From Parietichytrium sp. I65-24A (Eukaryota; Sar; Bigyra; Thraustochytrida; Thraustochytriidae): a DNA stretch of 64,000 bases. Of this stretch, positions 10,305-19,661 are shown one piece after another. The stretch covers positions 1-64,000 of the forward strand of contig BLSF01000037.1 in the NCBI GenBank assembly GCA_012862575.1, given 5' to 3'. The notes under the pieces were generated by a model, which saw nothing but the letters and a program-made list of their open reading frames with translations, searched no databases and was not told the origin of the DNA. The translations under genes and the position numbers were made by a program. Each line of letters starts with the position of its first letter. Position 1 is the first letter of the stretch.

Positions 10305-11167
10305 GTTGCTCCCAACTCTCCTTCTCCGTGCTTGCAGGTTTTGTGTTTACAAGCAGCCCGCCGATGCGAAGATGTGGAATGATGCTCAGCTCATCTCAGC
10401 TCAGAGGTGTGGGCACGGTACTAGTACTCGAGTGGTACTATTTTCAGCGGTCACTGCAGGGAGTGGCATTTCACACTGTTGGCTGCGTTTTCATTAGTGG
10501 TGACAGTAAGTACAGATAGTGTAGCTAGTGTAGCTCCGATGCCCCGGCGGAACTCCCACCAGCATTAACGAGACTTAGCCAAGAGGAACTTTGGCAAAGC
10601 TAACACTGCAAAGACGGCTTCTCCAGAAATGATTGTCAATTCGTGGCGCGAGCCCGTTATTTCAAATCAACCAATCAAGATACGACAATAAAGGTCTCCC
10701 CCTGGTCCTACAGTATCCAAATTCAAGTTCGGTCTAAATGGCTGCCTTTTGCGGGTGTGCGATATATTGAACCGGTACTCGGCCTAAACATTGACTTTAG
10801 GCACTTCTAACCAGTACACACCACCTCAAGCCCTGGCTTGGCTTGACTCACACAACTCTTATACTCGTACCAGTGCTGATTGCGATCACAATCAGTGTCA
10901 AATTTTCGATCTGAAATCTGAACGGACGAAGCCCCCACCAGGATGAGGATTTGAGAGGCATGGAGATCACTGCTGCGGCCAGTGCGGCCTCTCCTTCACG
11001 CTGCCTGTGGTGCCCTCTCGGTCGCAGCGAGAGCTGCCAAGACCTCCTCGCAACTCAGACAACGCTTCGTTCGGTCTTCGCCATGTCGCCATAGCTGGTT
11101 ACTATCGGTCTACCTGCTATCCATTTCACAGTCTCGTGCCAAGGTCATAGCCAATCGCACCTTGGAA
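10305..11167. other. Spacer, no gene seen
   Basis: This lies upstream of the DOMON gene and downstream of the acidic protein gene. It contains GTAC-rich sequence near 10428-10445 and no ORF with coding character. The DOMON promoter should lie in its left part. Confidence 0.45.
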
Positions 11168-13672
11168 TTATGAACTTGATAGGCTCAACTTTTGGAACAT
11201 TTGCTCCTCCTTCTCAAGCTCTGTGATGCGGCGGCGGATGTCTCTGATGTGCTGCTCAAGCCACATGCACACTGGATCACTCAGGTCATCGCTCATGTCA
11301 ATTCCAAAGCCGCTCGAAAGCGTGCTGGACAGGTTGTGAACATCGACTGCTTCCTCGGACGAGGGCGAAAGGTTGCCAGTTCCAGACCTTTCTGGGTGGT
11401 CTGTCTCTGCACTTGTTAGCTGTGGGTGGAAACGCTCCACAGCAGAACCTGCATGACTCCTCGAGGACGGTGAACACTCGTCCAGCAAATATCTGGACCT
11501 ATTCCCATCACGAGGACTGTTCGAGTTCAATAGGGCTGACTCCGTCTGATCCAGATGCTCATCTCCTATATCACTTTCGACAGCTGCAGTTTCGCCCTTT
11601 TGTACTGCCGGTTGGTCAAACTTTGAACTCTGCTCCGAGAGTGTTTCGTAGAGCTGCCAGATATGCGGAGAACGAGCGCTGCCCTCGGAATTTATAGGGC
11701 TCGGCTCGATACCAACAACGGAGCGCTCCGATTGCAGTTCTTTACTTCTAAACTTGTCTGAGGCCTCGATATTGACTGCACTGGTGTCGAAAACCCGCCC
11801 CAGAGAGCTCGAGTTGGCAATATCAGCATTCTCGACCTGCGACTCTAACCGGTCATCAGCAAACGAGCCCATGCCTTGCTGCCAGGATGATTTAGACGCT
11901 CCATTTCTCTCATCAAGAGAACAAAGCTCGTCTTCCACTGGGAGAATATCATCATCCGTATTGGCGGGCCGGGATACAGGTGTACCTCCGACCAATTCTT
12001 CTTGTCTCGTGAACACTTCATCGGCAATGTCTGCGGTCGACTCGGCTTTTACCAATCTCTGGTCAAACGCAAGTTGCTTCTTTTCTTCCAGCACCGGAAA
12101 AGATGCGCCAGGGTCGACAAGACTCTCCACAGTTGCCTCTTCCACTGAGACTGAGATCGAGGATGGTGTGCTCAAAGCACTACTCTTCACTATTGCCTTC
12201 GCTGAGTCAGACGAGTCTGCAGCTGACTGGTCCGATGAATAAGGCGAATTGTCAGCTGTCTCTTCCGATGGGTTTGGCGAGCCCAGCAAATACAGTTCGA
12301 GTTCTTTTTCTGCTGGTGAATGCAATTCGAGTTCTTTTTCTGCTGGCAAATGCAGTTCGGGTTCTTTTTCTGCTGAACCAGCTGAATCGAAAGCTACCTC
12401 GATCAACGAAGTAGAGGTATTCAACGCTAGAACTCCTGCTGCGCCAGACAAATTAAGGGTTCCTTTGCTCGCCGAGCTGGGCGACTTTTGATTCTCCGAC
12501 TCACAGCGGGGAGCTGCAGAAATACCAAGCTGTGGCGTCGTTTCCCCACCCATATCTTCCTTATAGTTCGAAATCCCATCTTTCTTCTCTTGCTCGAGCC
12601 CTAAAGTTCTTTCTGGAGTTTTAGCTGGGGATGCAGTTGGTTCAGCAGCAAAACGAGCCGTTTCCGCAGACACGTCAACCTCCTCACGTGTCTGTCCCGC
12701 CGTCTCACTACCCGATTTTTCGTCTCCGATCGCCACGACGACCGATTTTGGTTCTGGCAGTACTTGTTGCAGCGCTGGCTGCGGAATGTCTTGAACAGCA
12801 TCAACTTCCAAAGTTGATCCGATTCCTCGTGTTCGTTCTGGTGCGGTTGCATACTCTGACGAATAGATCGCTTGCGACGCCGGCGTCACGAAAGCTCGAA
12901 GCACAGGAGAGGATACTGCTTCACTTGCCAACGCCTCCGACACTCTGGTCTGACTACCAAGCCTCTCCTCTTCCGTATGCGTTTCTTCGCAGTACAAGTC
13001 TCGATGTGTCTTGGCAGGACAGTCTTGCCCACCAAGCTTCATCTTCAGACAACTCGCAGCCATTTCACACCCGTTAAAGTCGGCCTCTGAACTCGCAGAA
13101 TGACAAGCTGCTTTCGCGTTCAGTGCGTGTTCATCAAGATGCAGATAAACATGAACCCCTCGTCTAGAATCACGCCCTCGCTCCTCCTCCAGGGCATTCA
13201 AAACGTCCAGCCCGTCCAGGTGCGAGTCGTCGGAGAGTGCAAGCGAGCGAGCATCGCACTCCGATACAGACTGAAAACTCAGCTCCATCGGCAGAGCTCC
13301 ATTCTCCTCCTCGGCGGTGTGCTTTGCCATCTTCCTTCTCCCCCGATATTTGGCCAGGATTCTATCCGCTCTGCTGCTCAGGTCCATGGTCTGCAGCGTT
13401 CGGCGCACTCCTTCGTCTTCCAGTCCATCGCCGTCATCATCGACCCGCCCCAGCGCTACTTTCGCATTTTCCCAAACTTTGGCGTGCTTCTCATCTTGTT
13501 CGCTTCCCACGCAATCCTGGTCGCCTCTCTCAGACCCCGCGGACCACCACGGACGGCCTCTCGCTCGGCCCCGCCTCTCCTCTGGGCTCGTGGCAGCGCC
13601 GTACCGGAACCGGCGGATCAACGCGAGCGCCGAGGCGCCGTCGCGAGGCAGCCCCGCGTCCTCGCCAGCCAT
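11168..13672 (-). CDS. Acidic, Ser/Glu-rich low-complexity protein with C-terminal coiled coil
   Basis: An 834-aa uninterrupted ORF from the ATG at 13672 to a TAA. The N-terminal about 130 residues are basic and Arg-rich (RRFRYG, RADRILAKYRGRRKMAK). The long middle is rich in Ser, Glu, Asp and Ala and looks disordered. Residues in the centre contain three 10-residue units of the type PAEKELELH. The last about 50 residues are ordered: a short hydrophobic/acidic stretch (DPVCMWLEQHI) followed by an amphipathic helix (RDIRRRITELEKEEQMFQKL). I recognise no family. The length of the open frame, normal codon use and the structured C-terminus support a real gene. A scaffold or regulatory protein is conceivable but unproven. 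Confidence 0.65.
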   Translation of the reverse strand: MAGEDAGLPRDGASALALIRRFRYGAATSPEERRGRARGRPWWSAGSERGDQDCVGSEQDEKHAKVWENAKVALGRVDDDGDGLEDEGVRRTLQTMDLSSRADRILAKYRGRRKMAKHTAEEENGALPMELSFQSVSECDARSLALSDDSHLDGLDVLNALEEERGRDSRRGVHVYLHLDEHALNAKAACHSASSEADFNGCEMAASCLKMKLGGQDCPAKTHRDLYCEETHTEEERLGSQTRVSEALASEAVSSPVLRAFVTPASQAIYSSEYATAPERTRGIGSTLEVDAVQDIPQPALQQVLPEPKSVVVAIGDEKSGSETAGQTREEVDVSAETARFAAEPTASPAKTPERTLGLEQEKKDGISNYKEDMGGETTPQLGISAAPRCESENQKSPSSASKGTLNLSGAAGVLALNTSTSLIEVAFDSAGSAEKEPELHLPAEKELELHSPAEKELELYLLGSPNPSEETADNSPYSSDQSAADSSDSAKAIVKSSALSTPSSISVSVEEATVESLVDPGASFPVLEEKKQLAFDQRLVKAESTADIADEVFTRQEELVGGTPVSRPANTDDDILPVEDELCSLDERNGASKSSWQQGMGSFADDRLESQVENADIANSSSLGRVFDTSAVNIEASDKFRSKELQSERSVVGIEPSPINSEGSARSPHIWQLYETLSEQSSKFDQPAVQKGETAAVESDIGDEHLDQTESALLNSNSPRDGNRSRYLLDECSPSSRSHAGSAVERFHPQLTSAETDHPERSGTGNLSPSSEEAVDVHNLSSTLSSGFGIDMSDDLSDPVCMWLEQHIRDIRRRITELEKEEQMFQKLSLSSS
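12293..12382 (-). repeat. 30-nt in-frame tandem repeat (3 copies)
   Basis: Three 30-nt units with the plus-strand core TTCGAGTTCTTTTTCTGCTG encode the AEKELELH decapeptide in the acidic protein. Confidence 0.85.
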
Positions 13673-14202
13673 TCACTGCGCGCGGTCCGGTGATCTTCGC
13701 AGAGACGTCCTCGCCCTGGCATACGGCCAGGCCTACTCACTGTCGGTACAGTATGTCACTTGCTGCCCAACTTGGAATTTGCTCTCTTCGGGCAAAGCTT
13801 GTGAGCGCTTGTTGATTGTGAAAGTTAGTATTTGACAAGATTGACAGCGGATTTCTTCAAAGCTTTGTTTTTAGGTTGGCCGTGTGGGCGGGCCCCTCAA
13901 TTGTGTCAGGTTTTTAGCTTTTTTCTTCGATGTATATAAAAATAGAAACGAAAATTGTGGCACGAGAACATCACGTCAGCTCGCTTGAATGAAGGCTTGC
14001 AATGAATTGCTTGTCAGTTTGGATGTTGATTGCACATTATGAGTTGCGCTCGCATATATGTCCAAGCAAGCGAGCCAAGATGCAAGATGCAGGAGGAAAG
14101 AAAAGAGTCCTTGACTGTTCGAGTTTTTTTCTACAATAGACGTAACAGACGCTTATTTGTTAATGGTCAAACGACAGAGCGGAGACAAGAGACGCAGAGA
14201 GC
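13673..14202. other. Spacer, no gene seen
   Basis: Between two minus-strand genes. It should contain the promoter of the acidic protein and the 3' UTR of the CRAL-TRIO gene. The long plus-strand ORF overlapping its left edge is antisense to the acidic protein's Arg-rich start. Confidence 0.45.
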
Positions 14203-15978
14203 TCATGGGGGTGCTGGGGTCGGATTGTTTCCGCCGTACTCATCAAAGAGAACGTCTGCGCTCATGTACTCCAACAGCTCCGCAGTGGGCACCCCGCTGT
14301 AAATGTTGATCTTGCTGAGCACCACAGGGTCCAGAAAATGCTTAATGGTAGACCAGAGTGACGTGACGACGCTGGGACAGTTGATGAGGAAGATGGGTCC
14401 AGCCTGCTCCGGAAAGTGCACCTCCACTTCTTTCGAGAAGGATTTGAGCAAATTGATGCTCTTAAGAGCTGGCATGAACTTCATTCCTTTGCAGTCAGCG
14501 ATGTAGGTCTGTTTCCACACTGGCTGACCGCGGTCCGCAGCAGCTCTGAACTGCTCGATGATCTGTCCCATCTCAAATATGTAACAAAGCAGGTAGTCGC
14601 GCTGACTAATGCTCTTTGCTTCCGCGGTGGTCAGGGAACCTACAAACTGGCCAATCTTGTCCACGAAGACTGGCCTGCCCTCCAGATCAAAGCCCATAAA
14701 GTGGCGCTCACGGAGCTTGCGGTAGGCGCTGAGCGATGCGGGTGGGGTGGAAATCAGGCTCGGGAGGTCAATTTCTTGGCGCCACGTCACTGTCGATAAA
14801 AGTCGTTTCATGGCAAGCTTGGGATTGAATTTGTCCGCCATGAGGAACCGCAATATCGCGGCATCGTCCGGAAGGACGTACGGCTTGTGGCGGTCGATGG
14901 CGTCCGAAGCCCCCAGATTATGCAGAAATTCTTTCCTGAATTCTTTGTAAAGCGTCCTTTGCTCCGAAGAAAGGTTTTGATAGTACTCCAGGTCTTCTAG
15001 CTTCACGTTGATCCCTTCAAAAAAATTCAGCCATGCATTTCCCGCAAGGTTGTACTCTGCGCAAAAGTGGGGAGACGACGACTTGCAAGAATCTGCGCGC
15101 CTTGATACACAATTGTTGCTGAGGGCCCTGGAAGATCCGCTGCATACCGACTCCGCGTCGGCTGCACCTAGGGAAGCCCGCGAAGATTTGCGGTGAAAAG
15201 TTGCGTTTGGCATCTCGATGCTGCTCACAAACGAGACGTGGGCCAGAGAAGACCGGGGCCGCGACGCTGAGGCTGAGGCCGAGGTTACGCTCCTGTCGCT
15301 CGCGTTGCTGTTGCGACGCGATATCGTTGCCCGCCGCGCGGCAATCGCGCCAGACTGCATCGTAGGACAGTTTGCCTTGGGAGCCGCTTTTTGCAACCCG
15401 TTGTAGCTTTCACTCGAGCCCGTTGCCATACTCAAAACGACTGGCGGTTTCTGTCTATCTGTGAGTAACTTTAAACAAAACAAAATACAGGGATAGATGG
15501 CGACCAGGGCCAAAGGGCCATTCATCGCCAGGATATCGTGGTCTAGCGCTCTCCAAACCACCAACGAGTACAGCATGGTGCAGCTCGCCAGCCCAAGCCA
15601 AGTAAAATCCGACCCTCGTTTTGACGGATCTTCGACCGTTCTCTTTAGTCGATCCACCTCCGAGCGTATGGCGTTCGCACCCTCCAGACTGCGGAGCAAT
15701 TCCCTCATCTGCGTCCGGAGCTCGCTGATCGCATCATCCTGCTCTTGGCAGATGCGCTGAAGTTCGCGATTTTTATTCTCCAGATCCACCACGCGATCTT
15801 CGATATTTTCGCCAAACGTAGCGCTAGATTTGGGAGACAGATCCTCGGACGTTGACGACCACTTTGAGCTCATGTCGTTCGCCTTGGGCCCGAAAGTTGG
15901 CATTCTCAGCAGCCTACTGGTGCGCTTGCGACGGGCCTTTCCATCTGCGCTCTTCGCGCGCAGTATGCCCGAAGACAT
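14203..15978 (-). CDS. CRAL-TRIO (Sec14-like) lipid-binding protein with N-terminal membrane hairpin
   Basis: A 591-aa single-exon gene, ATG at 15978. The N-terminus is basic (RAKSADGKARRKRTSR), followed by a coiled coil at about 50-115. Two closely spaced hydrophobic helices (about 125-170, GLASCTMLYSLVVW and ALVAIYPCILFCLKLL) could anchor it as a hairpin. A Ser-rich linker follows. From about residue 340 comes a CRAL-TRIO N-terminal helix bundle (DDAAILRFLMADKFNPKLAMKRLL), then the lipid-exchange domain: FDLEGRPVFVDKIGQ, ADCKGMKFM, YPEQ-like FPEQAGPIFLINCPSVVTSLW, IKHFLDP, and the ending DEYGGNNP. These are hallmark Sec14 features. The likely role is phosphoinositide or other lipid transfer or presentation at a membrane. 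The membrane anchor plus coiled coil N-terminal to Sec14 is less usual. Confidence 0.88.
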   Translation of the reverse strand: MSSGILRAKSADGKARRKRTSRLLRMPTFGPKANDMSSKWSSTSEDLSPKSSATFGENIEDRVVDLENKNRELQRICQEQDDAISELRTQMRELLRSLEGANAIRSEVDRLKRTVEDPSKRGSDFTWLGLASCTMLYSLVVWRALDHDILAMNGPLALVAIYPCILFCLKLLTDRQKPPVVLSMATGSSESYNGLQKAAPKANCPTMQSGAIAARRATISRRNSNASDRSVTSASASASRPRSSLAHVSFVSSIEMPNATFHRKSSRASLGAADAESVCSGSSRALSNNCVSRRADSCKSSSPHFCAEYNLAGNAWLNFFEGINVKLEDLEYYQNLSSEQRTLYKEFRKEFLHNLGASDAIDRHKPYVLPDDAAILRFLMADKFNPKLAMKRLLSTVTWRQEIDLPSLISTPPASLSAYRKLRERHFMGFDLEGRPVFVDKIGQFVGSLTTAEAKSISQRDYLLCYIFEMGQIIEQFRAAADRGQPVWKQTYIADCKGMKFMPALKSINLLKSFSKEVEVHFPEQAGPIFLINCPSVVTSLWSTIKHFLDPVVLSKINIYSGVPTAELLEYMSADVLFDEYGGNNPTPAPP

Positions 15979-16237
15979 GCTCCCTTGTCAGTCTTTTGGC
16001 GGCCGCGCGCAGCACGTCAGCTCTCGGTTCTGAACGCCTCGGCTAGGTAAGCCTTTCTTCCCACCTGTGACAGACTCAAGTCACGCACGCGCACTTTCAA
16101 GCCAAACCAACCGCCAACCGAAAGTGCAAAAGACCTATTGTGCGAGCGTTGCGACTGCACCTTGACTACTATTGCTTTTCCACGGCGGACGCCGAGGACA
16201 ACACTCGCCAGCCGGACCGAGCCAGTGAGTTTTCGCG

Positions 16238-16238
16238 C

Positions 16239-16286
<48 letters not shown>
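16238..16286. repeat. (CAA)n trinucleotide microsatellite
   Basis: About 16 perfect CAA units. They would encode poly-Asn, poly-Gln or poly-Thr, but no surrounding ORF looks coding. It lies about 260 bp upstream of the CRAL-TRIO start. Confidence 0.95.
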
Positions 16287-16287
<1 letters not shown>

Positions 16288-18202
16288 GCAACAGCCCTCG
16301 CAGCTCGGGAACTTGGATTGCGCCACACTCTCACACCACCTGCAGGTTGTTGGCTCACTGCCTGAACACAGTACGGTAGTAGTAAGAGCACACAGCAATA
16401 CACAGCACGAGTGGTCGATTGTTGCTGCTCCCTCAGAGTACGGTTGGTACTCAAGTACAGTACTACGTCACTTTTTCGTCGAGTGAGTGAGTAGCGAGTG
16501 ACGCAGAATGAGAGAGAGAGAGAGACCCTGAGCTGAGCGAGAATGGGAGGGCGTCTTGGAAATGAGACAAATGAGACTGAGACTCACTGGCTCGGGGATG
16601 ACAGCCACAAACAACCGCGGCACCGCACGTGGCCCGCTGCTCTGTGAAACACGGAGAAAGAGGACGGACGCGACACAAACGCCTCAGACTTTGGTGAGTT
16701 CCGGATCAACTCGTGCAACTTTTTGGCCCAGCGCTCCTCACACACTCGTTGGCAATTGATCGCTGTGCTGACAGTCGATGCCCGGTGTGTGCGTGTGTCT
16801 CTTCTTTTCCCAATTTCGATCCAAGTTACGCCTTTGCTTTGGCGCAGATTCTCCTTCCTTTTTTTCTTCGCGGATGGATGGATGGATGAATAGATAAGTT
16901 AGAGGGATAGATGACCACGAAAAGCGTATGACTCGCAAGGTCAATTGTCGGCAAACTAAACCACGTACGCTCCGCGCTCTTGTACTCCTACCACTTCGGA
17001 TAGATGACACTATTCACTGCCGCACTTCTTCTTTAAGTTTTCGTGGCCCTCTCCTCCCGCGTTCCGCGTGCTCGTTGAAACCCCTAAGCGATACTACAGT
17101 CGCGTCTACCTTTTACGTTAACCACATCAGTAACACGTATAGCGCGAGCCTGACTATCTGGGACTGAGGAGCTGCTACAGCCAGTCTACGGGGGCGGATA
17201 GCCGGACGCTAGTCCCGCTCACGAAAGGTAAGTGAGAAAAAAAAAAGGTGGTGCTGCTTCTCTTCCCCGACCAGTAAGAGCGACCAACACAAATGGTAGC
17301 GAGAGCTTGCCAATTGTCCTCTTTTTGGCTCTAATACGAGAAAGAGATGAGTAGAAGTAGTAGAAGGAAGAAAGGTAGTCGTTCAGTTCTGTGCAGTCAC
17401 GGTCAGTCACTGTGGTGACAGTCGGAGAGAAAAAGGACGACTAGAACTAGTACTGACTCTCACTGTCAGTACCAAAAGTTCACGCAACAGAAAAAAGAGG
17501 CCGAAAGATGGACAACGTTTTGCCAGATATGACGGGCAGCTGATCGCGCAGCCTTTCGAGCTTCCTGCGTTCTCTACGTCGTCAAATTCGCGGGCGGCTG
17601 CTCTGAGTTTTGATTACCAAAGACCACCGCGACTGCTGTGCAAGATATGCAAAGAGGATCAGAATTATCAGAATAGAATTCAAGATTGGCCGCCGCCGTG
17701 GGCTGCTGAGACTCTATTTGATGCAGCTATTCCCCGACCCTTCTAAGAGCTTTGAAGGCGAAAACTGAAAGGCTGGGCTTGACCTTGAGCTGGGCCTGGA
17801 GAGATGGTTTGGAGTTTGGTGGCTGCCTCTTTTGGACAATTGCAAGAGCCAGAAGCAGCGTTGGCTGACGAAAACCGGCGGTGTACTAGTACTGAGTGCT
17901 GTTCACATCAGTTCACAGTTCATGTTCATAATGAATTGGACATTGAACAAACGAGGGGCTTGTTTCCGCGTCGATTCTGGGCATTACCATCATGGTAATT
18001 GTTTGCATTTGAAGTAATTTGTCCAACGTGAGTCCAACGCATTTCAAATGCTTCCGACTCTAGCCTACAAGAAGCTCGAGAAAGAACACTTGCTTTGATG
18101 CCTGTACTCAGTACTCGTACATGTTGGCACAATCCGCCGAATGAAGCGTTTGTTCTCGATCGCAGTGAACGAAGAAGCTGGCTAGTCTGTAGAGCTCTTG
18201 AA

Positions 18203-18232
18203 GAATCAGAATTCAGAATTCAGAATTCAGAA
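18203..18232. repeat. GAATTCA heptamer array
   Basis: Three to four copies of the GAATTCA unit seen elsewhere in the window, flanked by AAGAATCAGA. Confidence 0.85.
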
Positions 18233-19262
18233 GAATCAGAAGAAGAGGAAAGTTGGGACGAAAGATGACGAAAGTACGAGAAAACGAGAATCCGCCATCC
18301 GCCGACGTGCTCAGTAGTACTGACAACGAATTTCACCAACAGAAAAAAAAAATTGCCATTCGTCGACACTATCACGTACTTAACATGTACTACACTAGCA
18401 CCAGCAACGAAAGTTCGCACGAAACCTGCGGACCGTACTAGGAGTAAGGTACTCCGTAACAAATCATCGTCCGTGAGCTAGCGAGGGCAGTAATAGCCTT
18501 GTTCAACCTATGCACATTCGTTGTACAAACCCACTCCGAGTCGATCTTCCAATCCTGTCACAGCAGCGCAGAATAAGTTTTTAAGCTTATAGATCAGCTT
18601 TCCAGACGGGTGCCGCACGTTGTACAGTGTTTTGTGTGCATGCCTCCTTGCCTGCCAATGTGAAACCGCCTTGCAGCACAAGCCTGAAAGCTGCAAAGAA
18701 TTGGTTGAAATTTGAAACGTCGAGGATCATAAATGCCGTTCTTCTCTGAAGTTCTCGTGCTGATTCATGTTCGAGAAAGTACTCACTTCATGTTTAGCTT
18801 TTTCAAAATGTAAAAAATTGTAAAATTGTCCAAGAATGTTGATGAGAAGAAGAAAGCGAGCCTTGTTTGTGAACTGAAAACTTTTCAAAAGATAATTTCC
18901 CCCCACGTGTCTCTCATGCGGATCAAAAGTTGACTGAAGGCCCCCCTCTCTTCCAACTTGACTTCTACTCTTTCGCCGTAGTAAGTCGGGAGACTGCTTA
19001 GGAGCTTCAGTTGGGTTGCACATGGTTGCACTTAGTAGCTGCTACTAATGAGGGTAGTGTACAATCCCAGCAGCAGCGCGATTGCGCATACTTTGCTTGC
19101 TTGTTTGCCACTCTTATGCGTAAAGCTATTGAAAGCTTCTATTAATGATGGTCTTGTCTGAGTCTGGGCTACGGCCAAACTCTATCATTTCCTCTAAGAC
19201 CAACAGAGAACTATTCACGAATCATTCACGAGCTTATGAACAATATTTATTCTTTGTTGTAC

Positions 19263-19302
19263 AGGTACCGGTCAGGTACCGGTACAGGTGGTACAGGTAC
19301 AG
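19263..19302. repeat. GGTACC/ACCGGT-rich palindromic patch
   Basis: Overlapping GGTACCGG, GGTACAGG and GTAC units in a 40-nt stretch. The same vocabulary recurs at 1321-1340, 42505-42523, 42655-42683 and 55922-55942. Confidence 0.7.
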
Positions 19303-19661
19303 GTCGGTCCCAATCAATGGTCCCATATTCCCTCGGCGTTGGAAATCGTTGGAAAACGTAGACGAGCGAGCATGAAACCAAGGCAGCGTCGCAACCATCG
19401 GGCTTCAATCAATCCTTTAGTTCTTGCTCCAAGCCCCGCCGTTCCGAGCCCCTACAATGCTCTGCGTGTTCTAGCGAACCATCCTAAATAGGAATGTGTC
19501 CGTTACGGGCCCAGTTTTCAAAGTTACAAAGCTTAATGGACTTAATGGCAGCCCAAGTCTCCAACGTCCTCGTTGACTCGTTGAAGATGCACGACCCCGA
19601 GGAGTGTGCTTGACACAGGTGTCGTAACTGCTTCGGGCCGAAAGCACGGGCGAAACGCTTG

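Larger units (their letters stand above)
15979..19661. other. 3.7-kb spacer between divergent genes, repeat-rich
   Basis: I see no supportable gene. ORFs are under 150 codons and mutually overlapping. It holds (CAA)n at 16238-16286, a GA tract near 16508-16524, a GAATTCA array at 18203-18232 and a TACCGGTA-rich patch at 19263-19302 about 360 bp before the carboxypeptidase start. Promoters of both divergent genes should lie at its ends. Confidence 0.5.

Noticed and set aside
13100-13835. Plus-strand ORFs of 170-197 codons
   Set aside because: Antisense to the Arg-rich start of the acidic protein, whose frame is far longer.
16017-16454. ORFs containing poly-Val, poly-Cys or poly-Asn
   Set aside because: These are translations of the (CAA)n microsatellite and its flanks.
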